A program made the position numbers and the translations under genes. This document shows positions 12,787-23,171 of a DNA stretch of 64,000 bases, one piece after another; the stretch's first letter is position 1, and the number at the start of each line of letters is the position of its first letter. Under the pieces are notes generated by a model. That model made no database searches. It worked only from the letters and a program-made list of their open reading frames with translations, and was not told the DNA's origin. The stretch is taken from contig OZ038422.1 of assembly GCA_964036155.1 (NCBI GenBank), positions 44,601,201 through 44,665,200 of the forward strand. The letters run 5' to 3'. The DNA comes from Diploscapter coronatus (lineage: Eukaryota; Nematoda; Chromadorea; Rhabditida; Rhabditidae).

Positions 12787-15700
12787 TTATAAATCCGGTG
12801 GAAGAGCACTTCGTTCTGTGAAGGACACAGGAATCGCAGCCCGCTGTCTACGTCCATTCTCAACCACGTAACATTCGCCGGAGAAGCCACAGGCTCGGAC
12901 GATTTCACCGGCCCTCAGCGATATTCCGGATATTGGGTCTGAATATTTGAGTCATTTGTATCGAACAAAACCAGACATGATTTCACGATTTTTGTGACTT
13001 CGTAATTCTAGTCATATTTTATGCGGCAATTTGGATTTGTCGTTTCGTATAGTGACGTCGCGATATTTCCAAATGACCTTTAATGCCAAAGTCTAGTTTT
13101 CTAGTATCAAAACTACAGGAAGTGGGTGTCTAGAGCCAAGGGGCCGAGTAAGCCAGAGGCAATCCTCAAAAGGAGACAGGACTAATTGAAATAGAAAGGA
13201 ATTAGAGTACAAATCCCAGCTAAAGCCTTGTTTTAATTGAGTTGCCACAAATGAAAATAATAAAACATCGTATTGCAGAAAAAATCAAAGTTAAATTGCT
13301 ATCCTCGAGCATAGAGATTCTGAAAGTTGCAAATTTACTTCTTTTTAGCTTAACCAACTCAAATTATCCCAAAGAAAGTTGTAACAAATATCTGATGTAT
13401 GCTCCTGGATTTTCCTGTAAAAAATAAACTGAAAATAACACTGCTTTTGATATTCCTGGAGCTTATTACGCATGATTGTGAGAAAGGGCTTCGCAAAAAA
13501 ATGGAAGCATATTTAGAATTTGTCTCGAAAAAGATTTTAGCTCTAGAGCCCAGAAATTGCGAGCAAAAATAAGAAATTCTCGTTTATGAATAATTTCCTC
13601 ATTGGACCGATCATCTCTTCCGATGCAAGTTCGATGTGATGAGCAGCAGGAATTGCAGAAAAAGGAAATAATGAATTCCGAATGACTATGAGAATTCTTC
13701 AAAAGAGACTAAAGATTCGGACCTGGAGCGCGTTCAAGCAGCTCAAAGATACAATGGGAATGCACCGAAAATTAAACGATAATTTCCAAAAATGTCAAAT
13801 GCGTTCAATTTTGTGGCTGATTATTCGAGACACATTAGCAAGCATCGATAGAATTTACTCGTTAGAAGGGTGGTTCAAAATCGAACAAGTAACGGAATGA
13901 GTTGCAAAAAAGACCGAGTATACTTTTTTTTATCAAATGCAGAATGGGTCGGATCATTTTTTTCCAGCAAGACAGCTTCACCCGACTAAAATCACTCCAT
14001 TATATTTTGAAAAACCTCGTCATAGGATAATCCGTCCCCCGCCAAATTCGAATTGCCCGTTAGAAGGAGAAAAATGCAACAAAAAACCATCAAGTTGAGT
14101 TTTTCAAACTTATCTGTTCATACTTTTTATTCGAATCTATCAAATTCAAAGCTACCTTGAAAATCGACGACGATAACTCTTCGTTGCGGAAAGAGATGTT
14201 TCCTTCCACTCCGTATCTCATACGATCTAGGTGTAGGCGGTAGAATGAGTGGATTTTCGCTGACGTTGCTGCCAGACGCATTCGGCCTGTTTGTACCGTC
14301 CTTCACCCCGCGAGATGAATGACTGCTCACAGATATCCGGCCTCTGAATCATCGAATAGAGAAAATTGGTTATCACATCAAGAATTGGATTACTTCATTC
14401 GAGAGCTATGTCGACTTTCCAGCAGGATCCTGAACAATTCAAGCTGTTCGGAGACGGAAACGTCGCGGATCGAAGCATATTCCAACGCATCATTCGACTG
14501 CAACGGTTTTGTAAAGGGCTGATGGTAAGCTTTGGTGGGGGCAAAATATTCATTCTTTTCCCGCTGTCAAAACGCCATGTTTTCTATGGTTTGCATTCGT
14601 GAAATGTTTTACAGAAAAGTAATAAAGTTACTTTGAGACAGATGAGATGATGGACTTGTGCGTTCTTGATCTTGCTCATCATATTCTTGACATTCTCGAG
14701 CACACCCTGAATGACAGTGCACCCACCGCCCTCCCACTCGACGATTCGAGGCACGAATTTGTCGTCCACTGCCATTCGTTCCACATCGCCAGCAAACAGT
14801 GTGACGACAAACGGAAATCCACAACATCGAGAGTCAAATATCGATACCTGCAAGAGAAAGCCCTCATATTGGTTATGAGCGATGAGAATGACTTCGGGAA
14901 AAACGATAAAATTCGATCTGAAAATTTCAGAATCGAAGTTCTATCATTCTTGATGTAAAAATATCATCAAAACTCTTCAGAATTTAGGCATCTCCTTCTT
15001 TTCTTCAAAAGATAGCTAACTATTTAACTCGAAAAACTTTCGCTGTAACCTAGACTCAGAGTTCCGAGGGGAGCAGAAGAGGGAAAAATAGCGAATGAAT
15101 TTGTGAAAAAAGAAAGAGACGCTGGAATTCCGACTCTCAATTTCGAACAGCTCTGAGTATCACAATGAAGATCGTACCAACTGCCTTGGTAAAGTGTTAC
15201 AATTCCTCTTGCACAGGCACTTCGTTTCGTACTCGACTTCGAACTGATTTTCGGCATGACGAAGTGTAATACGAGGCCTCCTTGAAATCAATGAAACCAA
15301 AATTTGTGTTCATTTCTAGAAAGAAGGAACCTGTTCAACGTGGAAGCATATGAACCACGAGATGTTGATAGCTCAATTCGCTGCAGAAGCAGTGATGTCT
15401 AGAAGGTATTGCATTTCAAAAACCCGTATTCATGAGTTTACCACTTCTTTGTTGTTCATCTGTACCATATCGTTGGTAGTATTCACGAGAAGTTCGCTTA
15501 GAGAATTTACTCCCGATCGAATGTAACCAGGCACATCGATTATGTGAATCGTATGCGAGTTTGACTCGAAATTCTCCGATCTCGTTTCTGCAATTTTTCG
15601 TGGAAAAGTGCATTTTAGAGCATCCAGTTACCAGAAATCAACATTGTCTCACAACCCTTTGTGCAAGACGACAAATTCCCCAGTAGATAATTTAGCCTAT

Positions 15701-18700
15701 CTAAAATTCGATGAACCATTCGACTGTACAGAGCAGCGACGAAATCATCACGGACTTTATGACACTGAAAGTTAGGTTAAAAATTCAGTCTGAATCAGAG
15801 CTCTTGTAATCTCTGAGGAAAACGAACCTCGGCAATACAATTTAATCCAGATATTGTTGGGAGCATGAGTGATCTGTAGAGAGAAAGTGATGACAAGCTC
15901 AACAAATTGGCTGCATCTTCCAAGTCTTGCAGATTGTCGATATCGATAACATTCTTCTCTTCTTTGAAGATCAAGTTGTTGATGAGGATGCAAGCAGACA
16001 GAATCTATTGAATGAGGATCTGACTTTGATCGAATAAATTCAATAAAAACCTTCAAAATGTCAGAAAATGGAATTCCTAGGCTGTCGATCGCGTCCCTAA
16101 CATCTTCAAGGCCACCAAAACTAGCGTATTTTTCCCGGAGTCGGAATCCACTTATTTTATACAGCGCTAAAAGAGTTCATTTGTTTTCAATAAGGTAACA
16201 TACAGTTGTGCACAGAAGTTTGGAACAATGCATGATTTTCTTACTCGCAAGACGAATTTTCATGATCCAATATAGATAAAGTTTGGTGGATTATCTTTAT
16301 CCAATATGATATCATCTTCAAAAATGAAAAAGTTTTAAAAAATTGGTTTAATAAAAATATATCAATGCAATATATCTAAAATAATGCAATGTTCCTTTTG
16401 CACGTGACTCTAAAAAAATTCGACGTACTGGTAAGATAAAATCATCAAATTATTGATATTTTCCAAAATAATAGCGAGGAAAAGTAACTTTGATTCTTCA
16501 AATTTCTATACTAAGAATTTTTTACAAAACCTACATTTATCGCTTTCAGTCAACTCATTGACGAGCATTGCGAAGATATTCGCTCTGCACCCTTTACTTG
16601 GAGCGTCGATGAAAAAGTGATTGAAATAAATTCGAGTCAGCTGGGATTGTCGAACATGAATCTCGTAATGCATCACCGAAAGTTAAAGAAATTATTCAGC
16701 AAATAAAAAAATCAGTCTTACTGCTTTTGAAGCCTGATTATTTGACACGGTATTGGTGGAGAGGAATGGCTTGAGAGCACAAATCGCAGAAGCAATTAAT
16801 GCAGTCTTATGTCCACAGCCATCCAATCGACTTGCAATGTCCAAACATACCATTTCTGCGAGTTGAGACTTGCCTGATCCTGTCACTCCCCTAATATCAT
16901 TTTTAGCGACTGATAGTTTTGTCCGACTGATTGAAGGTAAAAAGTGACATACAAACTTGCACGAAATAAATTTACGTCAAAAGCTGCTCACAAATAAGAT
17001 ATTTGATAGGTCAAGAAAAGGTAAGTGAAGTTATATCTTACCTGAGTACAGGGGTGTACAAAGATTGCGCGTTGGTAAATAACTCGAGCGCAAAACGCGC
17101 ACTTTTGGGTACTTTTCACAGCGCAAACACAAATTTGGATTGATACTGCGTTAAACGCTAGCACACAATTCAAATTTGTTGATGATTTTGTGTTAAGCGC
17201 GGATGCAAACCCAAGATTCAATTTTTGTACATCCCTGATACAGGAAACGGATTAGAAATTAGATAGATATAGGTAAAATTTTCGACATCTGTGAGGGCCC
17301 TATTAATAAGGTTACATGATCAGTTCGACGAAAATTTGATTTTAGACAATGCCTATTTCGCATGTGCAATTCTGTCAGTCATTTTCTTTCTTCAATTTGT
17401 CGAACGAAGATGATGAAAATTGTCTGCTTACTTCAAAAGCAGACAAGCTTTTTTCGTCTCAAGCAGCGATGAAGATATTGTCGGAATAACCGAGTACGAT
17501 AAATTCCGACTGCTCGACAGATTATTGAACGGATTGACGAAGAATAATTGCCCACTACGGTAGAACTAAAATTTTTACTTTGTTATTTGTTTGCTACATT
17601 TTTCCCTCAAATCCTCATTCTAAAAATATCCTGATATTTGTAAAGTTCGAAGTCTGCGATCTCAAAATAAGTCAATCAGAAAGCGTATCTTTGTCAAATT
17701 CGAGGAACCCAAAGAATGCTCAAATTTGGTCGTCACAAGTTTTTCATAGGATTTGGAAGAAAAAGAATATTAGATTTGCTGCTTTGTCGTGTTTTGAATG
17801 ATATTTTGATGCTTCAAGGCCTTTTCATTCATGCATCTAGGCTGTGCCTTAGCGTACCCAGCACTGGCCGAGTTTGAATCTGTGCTTGATTGCCTCGACG
17901 AATTCTTCGTGATTGCACATCGAGAGGAGTGCGATGCTGGAGGAAGCAAATGATGACGCGGCTACTGCTGAAGAGGAGACGCAGGCACTGCCTTCTGCAA
18001 TCAAAACCATTTCCACAAAAAAGTTATTCGATTTGAGTTTTTCAAATAATTTTTCTCATAGTAAAACTAGTCATGTTGAAACGGATGTAAAAACATCATC
18101 AGATTTATGTTGAAATCGAATTTCAACGTGATCTTCCTCTAAATCAAATTGAACTTTATTGAATCTTATGACGCATGTCTGGCAGAAATTTTTCGAAGAT
18201 CAGACTTATGAGCTCCACAAATCTGATTCAGCGGCATTTCTTATTCTAAGGATTCTATAATTTAAATTTGACAACTGCTATTATGAATGAACTAAAATTA
18301 TTATCATAATTAGTCGTGTTAACCAAAACCCTCCGAGAAGATACTATACAAAGCCAAAGTATGTGGTACACACACGCGCATCTATTTTCAATGTTTTTAA
18401 CGACAAACTTTCTAAATTTGTAGGTTTTTCCGATTCAAAAAATTCTCAACTGATTTAAGATCGTTAGTATCGAACTTCAAGGAAAAGCGCGATAATCCCA
18501 AATTTTGCTCGTCAAAAGTTGAAAATCAATAGTTGTTTTCGTTGACGCATGCATCCTCCTATGCTTACGTGTGCATGAGTAAAAGAGGGTAGAGGAAACA
18601 CGACTGTATACGAATTTTAACAATTACCATCTTTCTCGATCCGAAATTTTATGGCATGTTCGAGTGTTTCTGCAAAGGTTCTTGGTGGCTTTCGTGGTGG

Positions 18701-20057
18701 AATATCATTCAGTGATCCACTTTTCGTTGTTTGCAGACCTGCAATTGATATGTCTGTCGAAATCATTGACTTTGAGTGCAGTACGTCCACTTTTTGATCG
18801 GATCAGCTTTGCTCTTGGTGTTTGTGGAAGCGTTCTGCTTTCTTGCCAGTCACGTAATGGAACTATGGAACATGTCGCTTGTTGTGTTCGCAGGAATGAT
18901 GCAGAAGACAATCTTGTTGGTCGTCTGAAATACGTACTGTAAATGCGTTTGTCAACTTTGTTTAGAGATGTAGACCGCTTGATAGTCCGTTGATGAACAA
19001 TCTGCTCCAACATTGGCATGGATTGAGAGTTTCGTTTGAGTCGTGAGGCAGATGATTGGGAAACGGATGCTGAAGTTGCTTGCTCAAAGGGAGAGAGAAT
19101 CTGTTTCAAGATTTACCGAACGATCGATCGTCATATCCGATTGAAATATTGAGTCTTGTCGGCTGTGGCGTCGGAGGAGATTTCAACGAGCCGTGTGGAG
19201 AGGGAGAAAACAGAACTGTGGACAGACGAGAGTCCAGTGTATCGCGTTCACTAAACGAATTAGGCTATTGAAGAAAGTATTTCGAGGAAATCGATTAGCC
19301 GAATGAATATGAAGCTAGTCTTGTGCATGTTTGCTTATGAATTTCAAGTTTAGCTCGAATGGATGAAATTCAAACATTGTCTGGGTGAACGGACAAGTTT
19401 AGAAAAAAAAAAGACGCAGAGAAATCATACGCTGTGGTGTTGGTGTTCGTGTTAGCCAACGAGCTTCTGTTAATGTGAGCGAATTTGACACTATCCGTTG
19501 GCACTGTTCCTGAACTGCTGTTGTCAACTGACGAAGATGTTATGTCGTCAAATACTCTTCTTCTACGACGATTCTCCTAAAACTTATGACTTTTTTTCTT
19601 TTTAATTTACCTATTTTTCAACCTGATCCAATTCCAGCTGTTGACTGACATTCGCATTATGCCTCTGCACATGCTCATTCGAAGTCTTCAGCCTATTCTC
19701 CAGCTGAGCTTTGACTCGCAACAATTTCAAAGAGAGCTGAATGAGAATCACTTTGCCCTTTGACCAAAATTGCTTTCTACAAATAATGGAAAATGTTTGC
19801 CAGCAAAAATCACCTTCTTTATTCTCATTCATTCATTCATTCTGCAAAATTTTGTGTTTTGTTTCAAACAAGTAGACTTTTCAAAATTATAATCGCTTAG
19901 ACATCATTCTTATTCTTTTGTCAGACTGCCGTCACGATTTTTTAATTGCACGAACCATGTCAACTTCTGATTTCAACTGGGAAACTTCCGCGTCTGATTG
20001 AGTCGAGGGAGGAGGTGCAGAGGAGGATGGCATTGCAGGAGTAGGGCGAAACCACAT
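12787..20057 (-). CDS. Divergent myosin-motor-like protein with C-terminal SH3-like domain
   Basis: Twenty exons give 921 residues in one frame: 20057-19956, 19736-19623, 19576-19431, 19250-19117, 19069-18938, 18738-18628, 17994-17858, 17565-17432, 16926-16722, 16661-16535, 16166-16051, 16004-15828, 15764-15632, 15587-15442, 15398-15331, 15280-15178, 14847-14632, 14518-14394, 14343-14156 and 12938-12787. A short coiled-coil start and a Ser/Arg-rich, disordered region (about 1-300) precede a myosin head. Landmarks in order: GQLFFVNPF near 300; P-loop GVTGSGKS at 350-357; NNQASKA at the switch I site (399-405); the ALYSR helix; IIDVPGY at switch II (607-611); a HAENQFEVEY strand; and a HHLICLKP segment equivalent to HFVRCIKPN. 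No IQ motif or rod is seen. Residues from about 862 form an SH3-like fold (RVIVVDFQ, SLRAGEIV, AIPV). Switch II lacks the usual Glu, and the part after it is far shorter than in active myosins, so ATPase and actin binding are doubtful. Class XVIII is the nearest in switch II style. An ATG at 20033 is an alternative start. Confidence 0.8.
16201..16412. mobile_element. Tc1/mariner-like MITE in a myosin-gene intron
   Basis: A 208-bp unit (16203-16410) flanked by TA has imperfect inverted ends: CAGTTGTGCACAGAAG on the left, and GAGTCACGTGCAAAAG reading in from the right. Size and layout match the elements at 4857 and 61526, but the internal sequence differs, so it is a related rather than identical family. 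It lies in the intron between exons 10 and 11. Confidence 0.5.
17049..17237. mobile_element. hAT-like MITE in a myosin-gene intron
   Basis: Ends are inverted copies starting CAGGGRTGTACAAARATTG, with the CAGGG terminus usual for hAT elements. The 189-bp interior is rich in GCGC and GCGTT motifs and has no useful frame. I could not find a matching 8-bp target-site duplication. It lies within the intron 16927-17431. Confidence 0.5.
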
Positions 20058-23000
20058 AATTCACATCAAATCAACTCGAACCGACCTACAAATTTTGCCA
20101 AACGGTTAAATCAGTGAACATTTATTTACAAATAGAAATGCGCGCAGGTATAGTAATTGACCAGTAAGGTACAATTACGGATTTTTAAAGCTAGGAAAAT
20201 ATAAATACAATTATTGGTGCATGTGCATAACCATATTCATTGAAAAATTAGCAAATGGGCACATGAGCTGGGTCTAGGAAAAAATTTCGTAAGGGTGAAG
20301 AAAAATTATAAACGGGAGTAAACTTACTATTACTGAATGATATATAGCATGAAACGAGCATTTTTACTGGACACACATAACAACGAATCAAGCGAGTTTT
20401 GACAGTATCTGGAGGAGAAAACATATAAGATTTTAAATTAGTTTTACCTAACTAGAGTATAACATGCGATCATCCAAAAGACGAGATTTTGCAAGTTAAA
20501 AATTAATGAGAAAATTATTTAAACAAAAAAATCCGGAATTTGTGCGAAAACTAAAAGGGCGAGAAACGAAAAGCAAATCGCCATATCCGCTGTGTATTTT
20601 TGACAGTCGTCTGCGCTGCTGAGATAGTGGACTATTTGATGAGAAGCAGAGAAATTGGGTGTGAAAAATACGGAGGAAACTGTCAAAGGCTAAAGGGGAA
20701 AAAGCGAGGAAAGTCGGACAGGACCTAAGGCTAAGGGATAAGGAGTGAGAAAAGCTAATGTTTTCTGGAATATTTCATATGAAACTGGTTTGAATCATTT
20801 AGAAGCAAATTATGCTTATTTTAGATAATCATTGCTCTGAACTTTCGTAATCTTGTAAAATTGACGATTTGGACCTGAATTAAAATCGTGCAGGACATTA
20901 GCGGTGTCAAAACTTTTGACAGTAAAACATGAACTTTCATAGATAAAATTCGTGCAGAGCATAACTTTGCTCATACTTCTCACGGTATTTTCAAACTACG
21001 TGATACTTCCAACTTTAGTAGTTCTTATGCACTTGATGCACTTTAACCTTGAAATTTCAGTGCTTCTAGTGGGTGGAATTTTGTTCACTTTCAATTTTAG
21101 AAGATCTTCATTTCGCCATTTTTCTAGCGAAACCACGTACGTCCCTCGGGAAATGTGCTGAGATGAGAAGAAGCAAAGGAGCGAAGGAGAGGGGAAGAGA
21201 AATGGGAGAGTGGGAGGAGAAGAGTCGAAAGATGCAATCTGCCCAAGATGGAGGCACAAAATGCAAGGCTTTCAGACAGAATATCACTGCCGAGATTTAT
21301 CACCTATCTTTCAGCATTTTTAAAGAATATATCTTTCGTCATATTTTTCATTTTTACTCCTACTCACGAACAGTGAAATGAAGGAAAGACGAGAAGGCTT
21401 TCCTTCATTTTTCTACAAGATACGCTTTCAAGAATATATTAAAAGCCTTGGTGGTTTCTGCTTCCATCACCCATTTCAAATCCTCAAATGCCATTGGAAT
21501 TCATATGTCTAAGTAAACACATTTGGTCTTATGGTTTTATTTTGCTTTTATGATATGCTTTCAATCTTCTCAAAAATGCCTTCCTTATGGTAGGAAATTC
21601 TGGATCACCATTTTCACTTGGTAGAATGCAAGGTTTTTGGCGATGGTAAAACATTGTAACTCGAATTTGAAGCTAAATGTGAAATTTCAAATCTCGATTT
21701 GAATGTTGACAAAATCTTCACTTTTTCTACGAACTCATCTATCATTTTGTCTCTTATTTCTCAACTCTGCAGAGATCGAGCACATCTGTCACTGGGTTGT
21801 TTTCGTATGGGCCGATAATTCTTGTGGAGGATTGAGCTGCCAAAGTCTAAAGGATCAAGGGGCAATGTAGCTGTGTCGGGGCTGCAGAAGAGCTATTTAT
21901 TCCTTCTCATACCCGGATGGCTCTTCTCTGTGCTTCTGATGCTTTTTTCGGATCTGCTTTGCATTGCAATCTGTCTTCTTTGTTCGTTTCAACCATTTTC
22001 ATCTTCTGTTCCTCTGGAATTCCCTTTCTGCCTTTCCATTCCTTTCCTTTATCTTTCTGGTTTCTGCACTCTTAGTTCATTTGTCTTATACATTGGTCCA
22101 TTTTCTGTCTCTCTTCCACAATTATCCATCTTTTTATCCCATTTCAATTTTTTTCTGCCAGTTTTTCTCACTTTTTTGTTCTTCTCATCTCTATCAGTCA
22201 TCTTCCAAATTCTGTTCTACCAACTTTTTGTTCTCTGCTCCAAATTTCAGTCTCAACTTTTTTCCTGGCCCTGTCTAGTCTCCGGAATTTAGAGAAGATG
22301 TCCGATGAAGGTTCCTCTGGAGATTGAATTAATTTGTGTTCGTATATTTTTCGATGCTACATCCATTTTCATTTGCATTTTTCTTGGGTTCGCTTTATTT
22401 TATGTGATTATTCGTGTTGAGACAATAGCGGTATAACACATAAATTTCAAATTTCTTGAATAATTCTGACAGCTTACTCAATTTCTACAAGCTATTTCGT
22501 AGTAAATGTCGTGAAAGAATGTAAAAATATCGCTTTCAGAAGATGCAGAGATGCTGCATAATAGTTTTATGAGAGTACTCCTAAGTTTTACTGCATTTTT
22601 TATTCTAGAATATAGATGCAAACTTCCGTAGTAATTTTTTAAAAAATGAAATGAGTTATTTTTCAAAATCCTTTTCCTGTCAACTAGTACGGATTATCCC
22701 ATTTCGCATAACTTCATGTCATTTCCTTTTCCTTCTTTTACGTATAAAATATAAATGATTTCATATTGCATCAGTCATCATATCCATGTGTGCATGTCTT
22801 ACGTGAATATCTGCAGAGCATCTAAAAATGTTCATTTGGGAGATCTTTAGAATCTGTCTGCGCATATTCTTGTGTTGTTTTTTTTATTTTATTTTATTCG
22901 TTTCTCTTCGGTCGATTAGATAAATTCAATTTGGCAAAAGAAAATGGGGAGAAAGAAACAGAAAAAGATGAAGAGAATGACTGGCTTCAGTTTTCTGCCC

Positions 23001-23141
23001 CCTCCCTCCCTCTCTTCCCTCTCCCCTCTTTGTCATTCCCACCACATGCAACTCTTGCATTGTCTCTGTGCATAATCGAGTCGTCCTCGCTTATTCGATT
23101 ATTCGGAGAATTTATATTACGTTTGATCAGTCACTTTGCAG
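20058..23141. other. Intergenic region, no gene seen
   Basis: AT-rich DNA with a pyrimidine-rich tract at about 21960-22280, where two plus-strand frames stay open together. The implied proteins are Phe/Leu/Ser-rich with no domain. It may hold the promoter regions of the divergent myosin-like and EF-hand genes. Confidence 0.55.
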
Positions 23142-23171
23142 GCGCATTTTGCACTTCCGAGCTGCTACACA

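Noticed and set aside
13682..13900. 72-codon plus-strand frame inside the last intron of the myosin-like gene
   Set aside because: No splice context, no recognisable sequence and located on the opposite strand of a well-supported gene.
21822..22292. 156-codon plus-strand frame predicting a hydrophobic multi-pass protein
   Set aside because: The DNA is pyrimidine-rich, a second frame is open over the same bases, and the product is a Phe/Leu/Ser mixture without domain sequence.
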